A stretch of 64,000 nucleotides of DNA. Source: CBDBBY01 sp965205055. GTDB lineage: Bacteria; Pseudomonadota; Alphaproteobacteria; Rhodobacterales; Rhodobacteraceae. The notes beneath the pieces were generated by a model. That model had not been told where the DNA came from, searched no databases, and saw nothing but the letters and a program-made list of their open reading frames with translations. Shown piece after piece: positions 8,968 to 17,654 of the stretch. The stretch is from assembly GCA_965205055.1 (NCBI GenBank), contig OZ242030.1, positions 1,054,001-1,118,000 of the forward strand, given 5' to 3'. How positions within the stretch are numbered: the first letter of the stretch is position 1; the number at the start of each line of letters is the position of its first letter. The position numbers and the translations under genes are program-made.

Positions 8968-9631
8968 ATTCAACTTCGGCGCAAACAGCCGAACCGACGT
9001 GACGTTTCAAAAGCCTTGTCTTCGGCAATCGCCGCCCGGAAACTATGCCGCGGAAAATTGCGTACTGATCGCCCACTCGGATCGTGTTGCAGAAGTCCAG
9101 TCCAGCAAAAGCTTTCGAGAGGAAGCGTTCATGGCAAATCATTTGGTTTCAAGGCCGACCGCCGTGCCAGGGCCGGGATGCATATCCATTGAGCAAGCGG
9201 ATCCAATGCCGGGCTTGAGCGCGTCAAAGACGCGGTCCGCGGTCTATCAATAAGACACACTTGACGCTGCGTTCCGCCCCATGGCTGTCGGGTGGCCGGA
9301 AGCTCCGCCGAACCCGACGATCCGCGAGTCCGCAGTCGAAGCGCGCTCCGGGAGACCTCCGGGGAAGAGACGACGGAGGCTTCGGACGCCGCGAAGAACG
9401 AGCGGACCCGGGCGGATGCGGCTTGAATCCGGCGGCAGCGAATTCGGTTTCCGACCGCAAAATGCACTGAACATCAATCACCCCCCCCCCTCTACGATGC
9501 TCACGGCTGCCCAAAGGGCCGCCGCAGTGGGCGCGAACGCCGGAGCCCGTTCATGACGGGACGCTCCGGCGGTGCATGCGACGGCAAGAGGCAAAGGAGA
9601 CACTGAACCAGCATTGACGGGGAAAACGCCC
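8968..9631. other. Intergenic region between dctM and the lipoprotein gene
   Basis: A weak hairpin TTCGGC/GCCGAA (8975-8993) follows dctM. A short frame with a plausible ribosome binding site (ATG 9131, 40 residues) has no recognisable family. A run of ten C lies at 9481-9490. No gene is supported. Confidence 0.4.
9481..9490. repeat. Poly-C tract (C10) upstream of a surface lipoprotein gene
   Basis: Ten consecutive C, about 140 bases before the ATG of the lipoprotein. Homopolymers of this length are prone to slippage and in several Gram-negative bacteria control surface-protein expression. No convincing promoter elements flank it here. Confidence 0.6.
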
Positions 9632-10675
9632 ATGAACACGAAACTGACCGCAGCTCTGGCTTGCGCCGCGGCGCTGGCGCTCGGCGCCTGCTCCGGCGGC
9701 AATCCGCCGGCCCCCGCAGATCCCGAGACCGAGATAGCCCACCCGGAAACCCCGGATACCGAAACCGAGACAACGGTTCCGCCCGAGGACGTCAGAACCC
9801 CGGCGGAACGGTTCGACGCCGCGCATGCGAAAGCGGCGGCGGATCTGGCCGCCGCCCGGAGCATGGTGACTGCCGCTGCAACGACGTCGACAGGCATCGC
9901 CGCCGCGCGGAAGGCTTTGACGGACGCCCTCGCGGCGGCGCGCGCTCTGGAGGCGCCTTCGGACGACTCCGGAAGGATCGCCCGGGCGGCCAGGCTGGCC
10001 GCCAAGGCGGGCGCCGCCGAGGCCGAGGACCTCCCGAAACTGCGCGCCGCCGCAAGCAGCGCGGGATGGGCGGGATCGTCCGCCCTGGTCATAGGAAGGG
10101 AGAGTCTCCGGCCATTGCCTACGATTGATGTAGTACGCAGTCGGCGCAGGAACCCCGACGGCACCGACGCCGCGACCCTGCTGAAGGCTGCAGACTTCCC
10201 GGCGGCTACATATGAGGACGGGAAGATCGTGATGTCCCCAGGCCTTGCCAGCAGCGGCGACCTGCTGCGCATGCGGGGAATCCCGGTCGCTGCTACGGGT
10301 CTTGCACAAAGCGGGAGCAACAGACGGTTTCTGCTTTTTGGACTCCTCCCTGAACCCTTCGCTCTGGACCCGCCCGGCAACGCACGAAACGACGCGCCGA
10401 TACTCGTCGCTGGGCTGAGGATCACTTCGAGCGGGCTCGTCGTGGACATGGGTGGAAAAGCCGCGCCCGGCCTTGATTTCAGACTTCCCAATTTATTTCC
10501 GAGTGGCTTTTTTGTCGGCCACACCGGAGCGAACGGCGGATACGATCTGAAGCTGACGTTCGGCCTTCCGGCGGCCTCGCCCGAGGGCAACGCCGAGCAT
10601 TACTGGACCGCCCAGCTCATGCCGTGGTCGGAGCATCTGACTGTGCCAGTCCTCCGTAGCCGACTCAGAGCTTGA
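9632..10675 (+). pseudogene. Surface lipoprotein, 5' part, interrupted by an IS5-type insertion
   Basis: The start has a lipoprotein signal peptide with lipobox LALGAC, giving a lipidated Cys at residue 23 followed by a Gly/Pro/Glu/Thr-rich tether. An Ala-rich helical region (about 55-150) comes next, then a beta-rich region. The ATG 9632 has GGGGA upstream; the frame extends further 5' but the signal peptide fixes the start. The native frame runs to 10667 and then enters the IS, adding two residues before a stop. Deleting the IS and one copy of the target duplication joins it in frame to the segment at 11652 and restores a protein of about 615 residues. Confidence 0.8.
10665..10667. repeat. 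Target-site duplication TCA, left copy
   Basis: TCA immediately before the IS end GAGCTTGAACG. The same TCA follows the other end at 11649-11651. TNA-type 3-base duplications are known for the IS1031 group of the IS5 family. Confidence 0.75.
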
Positions 10676-11648
10676 ACGAAAATTCAGCAGCTTCGCCTAG
10701 ATGTTGAGTGGTCTCGCCAAGATGTGGTATCTTTTGTCAACGTTGAACCCGACAAAAGGATGCCGGACATGCCTTGGAACGAGACCACCAAGACCGAGTA
10801 TACACGCCCTCGGGATCGGTTTGAAAGCGATTTGACGGATGAGGAATGGAATTTGGTCGAACCGTGCCTTCCGCCTCCGTCCAAGAGAGGACGCCCCCGC
10901 AAGACCGACCTTCGGGAGGTGTTCAATGCGATCCAGTTTGTGCTCGCCACCGGAGGCCAGTGGCGGGCGATTCCTCCATGTTTTCCGCCAGTTACGACGG
11001 TGCAGTACTATTTCTACGCGTGGAGCCGCAACGGGGTCATCGATCGGATGACGGACAGGCTTCGCGCCTTCGGGCGCAAGCTGGCGGGACGCTCGGAGAC
11101 CCCGACGGCTGCGGCGATCGACACCCAATCGGTGAAGACGACGGAGAGCGGCGGGCCTTCGGGCTACGACGCGGGCAAGAAGGTCAAGGGGCGCAAGCGC
11201 CACCTCGTCGTCGACGTTTTGGGGCTCCCGCTCGGGCTCGCCGTTCACGCGGCTTCGGTGCAGGACCGGGACGGAGCTCCGGACGTGATCCTCGGAGTGC
11301 TGGAGAAGGCGCCGCACATCAAGAAAATCTGGGCGGACGGCGGATACCGGGGAGAGAAGCTGGCGTCCGCGCTCAAGGATCTCGGCATCGGATCCGATCT
11401 TGAGATTGTCAAAAAACCCAAAGATATCAAAGGGTTCACGGTTCTCTACCGCCGCTGGGTCGTGGAGCGGACCTTCGCCTGGATGTCGCGCTGCCGGCGT
11501 CTGGCGAAGGACTACGAGCGGAGCTTGGAGAGCTCCTTGGCGTGGGCGCAGCTGGCCGCGTGCCGCTTCATGATGCGCCGGATCGCAAGAGCCACAACAT
11601 GCTGATAATAAGTAATAAAATGGGATTCATGAATTTCCGTTCATACTC
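10668..11648 (+). mobile_element. Complete IS5-family element (IS1031-like), 981 bp
   Basis: The ends form imperfect terminal inverted repeats: GAGCTTGAACGAAAATTCA on the left against GAGTATGAACGGAAATTCA on the right, with three mismatches in 19. It is flanked by the 3-base direct repeat TCA and contains one intact transposase gene. The disrupted host gene stays in frame across the insertion, so the boundaries are secure and the insertion appears recent. Confidence 0.85.
10769..11605 (+). CDS. IS5-family DDE transposase
   Basis: 278 residues. N-terminal DUF4096-like region (DLTDEEWNLVEPCLPP, RGRPRKTDLR) followed by the DDE domain. Catalytic residues visible: Asp118 in AAIDTQSVKT, Asp190 in WADGGYRG and Glu233 in RWVVERTFAW. 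The frame is intact, so the element may be active. ATG 10769 is preceded by AAAAGGA; an upstream GTG in the same frame is less likely. It catalyses cut-and-paste movement of its own element. Confidence 0.92.
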   Translation: MPWNETTKTEYTRPRDRFESDLTDEEWNLVEPCLPPPSKRGRPRKTDLREVFNAIQFVLATGGQWRAIPPCFPPVTTVQYYFYAWSRNGVIDRMTDRLRAFGRKLAGRSETPTAAAIDTQSVKTTESGGPSGYDAGKKVKGRKRHLVVDVLGLPLGLAVHAASVQDRDGAPDVILGVLEKAPHIKKIWADGGYRGEKLASALKDLGIGSDLEIVKKPKDIKGFTVLYRRWVVERTFAWMSRCRRLAKDYERSLESSLAWAQLAACRFMMRRIARATTC

Positions 11649-11651
11649 TCA
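11649..11651. repeat. Target-site duplication TCA, right copy
   Basis: Second copy of the 3-base duplication, directly after the IS end CGTTCATACTC. Host sequence resumes with GTAACGGCG in the frame of the lipoprotein. Confidence 0.75.
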
Positions 11652-12460
11652 GTAACGGCGAACGGGCGCTGGGCGTTTACACCATGAGGCTGTCCAACCA
11701 TGCCGGCCTGGACAGGAATCTCGAAAACCCGGACGACCTGGCGGCCTCCGTGCGCGACGACGTGAACCACTACCTGTCCTATGCGGCCTACGGGCACATG
11801 GAATTCTCCGACAGCTTTGTGAGTTTGGCCAGCTCAGAAAACATAATCCCCGGGCGGCGGACCTTTCCCTTCCATGCGGGCTACGACGCGTTCAAGGACG
11901 AGACGGGAATGAGGACCACGGACGTCTCCGAAGCCGACAAGATCACCGGAGGGACGTTCAGAGGCCGGACCTTGGCCTCGCAATTCGCGATTACCGAAAT
12001 GGCCAATGGCGATTGGTATCCGCAATTGAAGGGCGCCAACAACTATCTGAGGCTGCGAGGCGACGTCACGCTGACCGCGACAATCTCCGGAACCGCGGCC
12101 GACAACAGGATCAACGGAAAGATCGCCAATCTGGAATCCTTCAGCGACAGCAAGGGGATCTGGGAAGACTACGCGAGGGTCTCCGGCGCTCTGACGCTCC
12201 AGGCGACCGGCATCGACGCCTCAGGGTCGTTCGCCGGCGTCATCGACCCCGCCTCCTACTCGTCGACGGTTTTCGCGGAGGGAGGCTACCGGGGGACCTT
12301 CTACGGGCCGTCCGCCGGCCTGGAGACGGCCGGAATCTGGTATCTCCAGGACGGCAACGCTGATCCCTCAGGCCTGCACCTGTCGATCGTGGGCAGCTTC
12401 GGCGCGGCGCTCGTCCGCGAAGACGGCACCTACGGCGTCGAGGTGGGGCTCGGCGGCTGA
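11652..12460 (+). pseudogene. Surface lipoprotein, 3' part with TbpB/Slam-type beta-barrel end
   Basis: This segment continues the lipoprotein frame: joining 10667 to 11652 reads ...SRLSNGERALGVYTM... without a shift. It contains the repeated beta-strand pattern GVYTMRL, LTLQATGIDASGSFAGVI and the motif GTFYGPSAGLETAGIWY. The FYGP-containing strand followed by a small-residue turn is the signature of the C-terminal eight-stranded barrel of transferrin-binding-protein-like and Slam-dependent surface lipoproteins. Start codons inside this part (ATG 11684) exist but a product would lack signal peptide and lipid anchor. Confidence 0.75.
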
Positions 12461-12589
12461 CCTCTGGGCGCTGGCCTGAAGATTTCCGGCTGCCGCGCCT
12501 TCCCGGCGCGGCAATTCCCGTTTCCGGAACATACCGAAGCAATCGACGTCGAGTGTGATCATCCTGGAACTGCTTGAGTCCCGCATCCA

Positions 12590-12935
12590 GCTTCGCATTA
12601 ATCCAACCTGACGCCGACGCCGAAAGGTCACAGCCACAATGCGCCTCTCCGAACGCTCGCAGCGCTCGAACAGTTCGGTGCCGGACACGCCATTCCAATA
12701 CTAGGAACGCGAAGCTCAATCCGACCGACCCGCGTCGCCAAAACCAATTGCCGTAGCCGAAGCACAGCCCGCACGACCAAAGGTCCGCTCGCTCTTCTGT
12801 GCCCAACGCCTCCGTCATCTGTTCCTCAAGACTCTCCCGAAGGATTCTCCAGACAAGATCGCGAACCGCGTCGCCGCTGACATCAAGCTTTGCCTTGAAC
12901 TCCGCCCGCTTCGAATGACAATGCATACCGGTCAT
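12590..12935 (-). pseudogene. IS256-family transposase remnant with several frameshifts
   Basis: Read on the minus strand, three successive frames give an IS256/mutator N-terminal region: LDVSGDAVRDLVWRILRESLEEQ with MTEALGTEERADL, then LATRVGRIELRVP, then NGVSGTELFERCERSER. Each matches the family order (helical N-terminus, TRVG.LELRVP, STELFERYQRSE). No catalytic DDE part follows. At least two frameshifts plus a 3' truncation make it a dead fragment. Confidence 0.7.
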
Positions 12936-13260
12936 CGTGCCGTCCTTTCCTGTTCAAGGGACGGTTGATGGCGAATCTAAAGAACTTGTCATGACCAATC
13001 TTCATTGAAAGATTCTTGAAAAACTTTCGAAACATGATCCCCACTCGGTATCGTCAGCCAACAAGGGAGAGACGAGCTCCAGAAAGAACTGCTCAAGCAT
13101 TGAATGAAATCTTTCCGGACCGGTCGGCTTGGTTCAGGTTGCACTTGCGCGGCGCATCGGTACGATGACGCGCTGAACCATGGCCACCTTGTCGAGGACT
13201 TGGGCGATGGATGCGAACTGCACGTCCGAAAACTCATTCTGATTGCGAATGCGCCGATGA
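12936..13260. other. Intergenic region, nothing recognised
   Basis: No open frame here resembles a known family. A stop codon at 13258-13260 sits directly before the open frame of the kinase-like gene, so the true N-terminus of that gene may have been lost or begins at a non-ATG codon. Confidence 0.4.
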
Positions 13261-14691
13261 TTGAAAAACCGTTGGTCCCAGTTTCCGGAGGCTGAATTGC
13301 GGGAAATCGTCTTGGGAATCGAGCGTGCGTCGCTCAAAGAATGGCTTGGGGGTGGAAACGACGGAGACGTATACAGGCTCAAAGGCGACCCCAGCCGGGC
13401 GGTGAAAATCTACAAATACGGCGAGAGGCAAGCCAGAGAAGAAAAAATTCGCGCCGCAGTCGCGGCAAATCTCGGACAAAAACCTTCTTTGGTCGCCTTT
13501 CCATTGCAAGTCGCCACATCCAATTCCGGGGAATTTCTGGGATTTTCCATGCCTTTGATGTCCGACCGTCGGGAGATTCAGCAGCTTTACAATCCTAAAT
13601 CAAGACTGCATCACTATCCCGATATCGATTACCGGTTTGTAGTTCGCGTCGCGCAGAATGTCGCACGCGCTGTTGGCGCTGTTCAAAGCCTTGGGGGCAA
13701 CGCCTCACAAAAAGTTTCATGCGTAATCGGCAACTTGAATCATTCTGGATTGCTAGTCGCAAAGGATGCGACGGTTGCGTTGATAAATGCTGACCGCTTT
13801 CAATATACGATAAACGGAAAAATCTACCCAAACGCCGCAGGCGTGCCAGAATACACACCTCCAGAACTGCTTTCGAACTGTTTTGAGGATGTATTGAAGA
13901 CATGCATGCACACCAATTTCGGGCTTGCGGTTGTAATCTTCCATCTTTTGTTCATGGGTCGCCATCCGTATGCTGGGCGCTATGCTGGGCCGATTGTTTC
14001 CTTGAGCGAAGCCATTGCCCGGAATCGGTTCGCATATTCAGCGTCGAAACAGTACGCCACGAAAACGATGCCTCCGAACGGAGCGCTGACACTGGATTGT
14101 TTTCCAGACGCAATTTCCCACAAATTCGAAAATGCGTTCGGTCTGAAGCCTGAAATGCGCCCTAGTGCAGAGGATTGGATTTCTGTTTTAAGCAGCTTTG
14201 AGAACGCGTTGAACAGATGCACCAAGGTACCGACGCATTACTACCCTGACAAATCCAAAGAATGCATATGGTGCAATCTAAGGAAAAACGGTTCGATCGA
14301 TATGTTTCCGGGCCATTCAGTGGAAAGACCCAGTCCAGCGGTAAAAACGGAAGCCGACGGCAGTTTGCAGTCCAGCAACGCCGCCAGAACTGGTCGCACC
14401 CAAAATCCGACTTCAGCATTCAAAGATAATGTTGAGAAATTACCGGATATTCCGCATAATGGCGCAACAGACAATCATCGCTGTCCGCGTTGTAAAAAAG
14501 ACAACGAAGCAGGTGCATCGTATTGTCGTTCGTGCGGATTCCAACTTTCTGACGGAGCAAATCCGGATTCAGTCACTCTCAAGGATGAATCGCATGCGGA
14601 AAGCAACGGATGCCTTAAACAGCTAGCATCCATTGTGATTTATACCATTATTGGATTTTTTACGCTACTCATAATATTGTCTTTGGTTTAA
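13261..14691 (+). CDS. Kinase-fold protein (YegI/COG4248-like) with degenerate catalytic loop, zinc ribbon and C-terminal membrane anchor
   Basis: 476 residues. A protein-kinase fold spans about 28-320: glycine-rich loop GGGNDGDVY (30-38), the ATP-binding lysine in AVKIY (Lys49) and the GVPEYTPPEL segment (194-203) of the activation region. Where active relatives have a GDxNxxN loop, residues 157-163 read GNLNHSG, and the metal-binding LIDxDSFQ reads LINADRFQ, so the catalytic Asp, the Asn and the metal Asp are all replaced. This suggests a pseudokinase. Then a CxxC (335-338), a four-cysteine zinc ribbon (408, 411, 422, 425) and one membrane helix (455-475). The start is TTG right after a stop; the next possible starts would shorten the protein. 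It stands 625 bases before a four-gene envelope operon in the same orientation. Confidence 0.7.
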   Translation: MKNRWSQFPEAELREIVLGIERASLKEWLGGGNDGDVYRLKGDPSRAVKIYKYGERQAREEKIRAAVAANLGQKPSLVAFPLQVATSNSGEFLGFSMPLMSDRREIQQLYNPKSRLHHYPDIDYRFVVRVAQNVARAVGAVQSLGGNASQKVSCVIGNLNHSGLLVAKDATVALINADRFQYTINGKIYPNAAGVPEYTPPELLSNCFEDVLKTCMHTNFGLAVVIFHLLFMGRHPYAGRYAGPIVSLSEAIARNRFAYSASKQYATKTMPPNGALTLDCFPDAISHKFENAFGLKPEMRPSAEDWISVLSSFENALNRCTKVPTHYYPDKSKECIWCNLRKNGSIDMFPGHSVERPSPAVKTEADGSLQSSNAARTGRTQNPTSAFKDNVEKLPDIPHNGATDNHRCPRCKKDNEAGASYCRSCGFQLSDGANPDSVTLKDESHAESNGCLKQLASIVIYTIIGFFTLLIILSLV

Positions 14692-15316
14692 AATATTTTA
14701 CTGGAACTGCAGAAACGGATAAAGTAATTCCTATTTTGAAACCGAGTAGCAATTCATCCGGATAATAGTTTACCTCAATGGTTCTATTGAACGTTATAGC
14801 GTCATTGTTCATTCTTATTTGTTTGCGGCAGGTATAACTTGTTGCCAGTTTTACATGGTTATTTTCTGACTGAAATTTTTATTGCGTGAATCATGCCGTG
14901 CGTTCGAACAATGTTTGGAACCTGGGCCACGTTTGCCTGCTCTCTTCGTCGCTGATGGAATGCGATCTCGAATCAGACGTCGGCGAGAACCTCTACCGTT
15001 TGGGATGTGTATGAAAGTCCCAATGAATCGCAACTTCGATAACGAGCCGACTCCGCTGTTGATCGATTACGCCTTGTCCAGATCAAGCAGCGCGCCGCCT
15101 TTGGTCAAGATCGTCAAGACGATCGCATTGCCATGGAATCAACAAATTTTCGGAGCTTTATTTGTCGGCTGTCGCGGCGTAGTTCTCAATGCCGCGCTGA
15201 TCGTCGCGGCGGCGCTTCCACTTCCTTTCCCCGGTACGCGGTTGTAAGCCTTCAAGGCATCTGCGAGATGATATTCTGGTCAAGACCACCTGAATTATTG
15301 GATCCACGGAGCAAAA
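14692..15316. other. Intergenic region between the kinase-like gene and the envelope operon
   Basis: The first 190 bases are AT-rich. A frame of 121 residues (14882-15247) has no recognisable family and its codon use is not convincing; its last third is hydrophobic (IFGALFVGCRGVVLNAALIV), so a small membrane protein from ATG 15023 cannot be excluded. No promoter or terminator stands out. Confidence 0.35.
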
Positions 15317-16810
15317 ATGATTTCCAAGCTGCAAGAATTGTTTCGCTCGGACGAGTTCATTAACTCGTCGGTTGTATTCCCCAACATCGACTGGGATCGA
15401 CTTGCCAGAGAGCTTGACCTTGCAGCCGAAGGTACCGCCCGAGGCGGCGATGGATTGCCTGAAACGGCGTCGTCCAATCCTGACCATATCGAACTGAAGG
15501 CCATTTCCAGGGTCGAAGAGCTACGCCGCAAAGGGCTGGAAAACTTCGAAACCAACCGCCGCGTCTATTCCGAGCGGCTCAACAGCTCCGTTTCAGCCAG
15601 AATGCTAGTCGAAACCGAGGCCAATGACTCGATCGCTCGGTTCGCTGAAGAGGTGACCCGATGGCGGGCTTTGATGGTTACGCCGCGCGAACGCGTGCAA
15701 GAGACGTACCGCTGGCGTTCGCGCTTTCGTGAACTCAACCGTCTCTATAACAGGCCGGCCAAACAGGCCACGAGCCTGGCGAACATCATCGGATTGTCGC
15801 TCGTGATGATTCTGCTGGAATCCGCCGGAAACGCGTATCTCTTCGCCCAGAACAATCCTTTGGGAATTCTTGGAGGGCTGATTGCCGCTTTTCTCGTCTC
15901 TTTCATAAACGTGTCTATGAGCACGATCATGGGCATGGGGGTGCGCTACATCAACGTGAAAGGCTTGCTAAACCTGCTCAAAAAGGTGTTCGGCCTCCTA
16001 TTCGCGTCGGCATGGTTGGCATTCGCGCTTGGATACAATGCTGCTGTCGCGCATTTCCGGGATGCCGTCGAAACAGAGTCGGAGTGGCGGGAAGCTGGCG
16101 AGTTGGCCATGAAAACGCTGATTGAAAACCCCGTGGGGTTGAACACGATAGAATCTTATCTGCTCTTCCTGCTGGGATTTTTCATTTCAGTCATCGCGCT
16201 CCTGAAGGGTTATCATTCTTCTGATCCATGCCCGGGATATTCGAAGGTTGCGCAGGACTTAATCGATGCGCGCAACGACTATATCGACCATCTGGAAGAT
16301 TCCATCGCGAAATTGGCTGAACACAGGGACGACGCCGTTGTCGCGCTGCAGGAGGCGCGCGACGAGGTCGAGCGGCAAGTCAGGGATTCGGTGGATGCCT
16401 TGTACGGACAAAAAGCTCTTCAATCCAACCTCTACCCTTTCCTTGAGCAGTGCAATATCGCCGCGAACTATTTGCTGTCCATCTATAGAGACTCGAACAA
16501 GGCGGCCCGCTCGGATGATCCTCCGGCCTACTTTCAGCAAGAGTTCCTCTTTGAAGCGTTCACTTCTCCGGTCGCGGAAGATGAGCAACGAACCGAAGCA
16601 GAAAAGCAGGCCAGAGACGTCTCGCTTCTGGTCGAGAATTCGGTAAAGGAAATCTTCGCCGTTTTCCACAAGGCCGTTCAGGAGCACTACGAAATCGATG
16701 AGCTTGAAGGGAACTATGTTGAACGAGCGAAGAAGTTTGAACCGCCATTGCCCGCGACGGCCGGGTCGTTCTCAATGACACGCGATTCGGAACGTAGAGC
16801 AGCGGATTGA
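15317..16810 (+). CDS. Four-helix membrane protein with cytoplasmic coiled-coil regions, first gene of envelope operon
   Basis: 497 residues, family not recognised. A soluble, charged, helical N-terminal part (1-150) precedes four predicted membrane helices at about 153-176, 182-208, 220-245 and 278-297. A long helical, likely coiled-coil C-terminal region (about 310-385) follows, rich in E, R, D and A. It resembles in outline, not in motif, the MotA/TolQ-type proteins with helical cytoplasmic extensions. ATG is preceded by CGGAG. The stop overlaps the next start (TGATG), so the four genes 15.3-20.4 kb are very likely one transcript. Confidence 0.75.
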   Translation: MISKLQELFRSDEFINSSVVFPNIDWDRLARELDLAAEGTARGGDGLPETASSNPDHIELKAISRVEELRRKGLENFETNRRVYSERLNSSVSARMLVETEANDSIARFAEEVTRWRALMVTPRERVQETYRWRSRFRELNRLYNRPAKQATSLANIIGLSLVMILLESAGNAYLFAQNNPLGILGGLIAAFLVSFINVSMSTIMGMGVRYINVKGLLNLLKKVFGLLFASAWLAFALGYNAAVAHFRDAVETESEWREAGELAMKTLIENPVGLNTIESYLLFLLGFFISVIALLKGYHSSDPCPGYSKVAQDLIDARNDYIDHLEDSIAKLAEHRDDAVVALQEARDEVERQVRDSVDALYGQKALQSNLYPFLEQCNIAANYLLSIYRDSNKAARSDDPPAYFQQEFLFEAFTSPVAEDEQRTEAEKQARDVSLLVENSVKEIFAVFHKAVQEHYEIDELEGNYVERAKKFEPPLPATAGSFSMTRDSERRAAD

Positions 16811-17652
16811 TGGCCAGACGGAAAACTTCTCCAGTGCGCCGACGGCCACATCGGCGCGGCGGCAGATCCCGGCGCGGCTCGAGCAATTCAGTCTGGTACT
16901 TGGTGATCGGCGCTTGCGTCCTTGTGATTGGAGGTGCGTTAGGCGTCGCGCAGATAATGCTTTCGGGAAGCGGCATCGATGAAAGAACGCTTTGCCGTTC
17001 GAGCGGCCCGGTCAACGTGACGTCGATCCTTCTCGACCTCACCGACCCACTCAGCAGAACCCAGCAGGATCGCCTTCGGACGATCATTGAAAATGAAATT
17101 GCCGCTTCGAATACGGATACGATGATCGCTCTGGGAGTGGTCAGCGAATTCCCGAATAATTGGGGAGCGAAGTATGCCAAGTGCAAGCCTGAAACAGGCG
17201 CCGACGCCAATCCAATATACGAAAACCCGACGCAGATCGCGGACCGATACAATCGGGAGTTCCTGACGCCGATCAAGCAATTGATCGACGAAACCTTGAC
17301 CAGCGCCGCCGAAAACAAATCTCCCATCATGGAGGCACTGCAATCTCTCATCGCCGAAACACCGGATTTTACCACCGTGCCCGGCCAGAAAAAAGTCGTC
17401 GTTGTCTCCGACATGCTTCAAAATAGCGATGAACTGAGCTTCTACCGCGGCCAGGGATGGGACTATTTCGTCTCCCGGAACGGCGAAGGGCGACTCGCCC
17501 GCAGCCTGTCGAACGTCAATGTCGAAATATTGCGAATTCCGAGATCCGGCGGAAACACGCCGTCCCCCGCACTCGTCGATGATTTCTGGGCCCGCTATTT
17601 TGACCTGCAGGGCAGCCGGGCGCCAAGGGTCAGTTCGCTTGGAGACCTTTGA
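16810..17652 (+). CDS. Membrane-anchored VWA-like extracytoplasmic protein
   Basis: 280 residues. A very basic N-terminus (RRRPHRRGGRSRRG) precedes a single membrane helix (28-49), orienting the rest to the periplasm. The body begins with a beta strand ending in LLDLTDPLS (74-82), similar to a MIDAS-type DxTxxxS loop, and later has KVVVVSDMLQNS, the layout of a von Willebrand A-like Rossmann domain. The family assignment is inference from fold pattern. ATG 16810 overlaps the preceding stop; a TTG three bases upstream is the alternative. Stop and next start are two bases apart. Confidence 0.65.
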   Translation: MARRKTSPVRRRPHRRGGRSRRGSSNSVWYLVIGACVLVIGGALGVAQIMLSGSGIDERTLCRSSGPVNVTSILLDLTDPLSRTQQDRLRTIIENEIAASNTDTMIALGVVSEFPNNWGAKYAKCKPETGADANPIYENPTQIADRYNREFLTPIKQLIDETLTSAAENKSPIMEALQSLIAETPDFTTVPGQKKVVVVSDMLQNSDELSFYRGQGWDYFVSRNGEGRLARSLSNVNVEILRIPRSGGNTPSPALVDDFWARYFDLQGSRAPRVSSLGDL

Positions 17653-17654
17653 TC

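Noticed and set aside
9478..10590. 370-residue minus-strand frame opposite the lipoprotein gene
   Set aside because: Ala/Ser/Arg-rich antisense shadow; the plus strand has a signal peptide and continues in frame beyond the IS.
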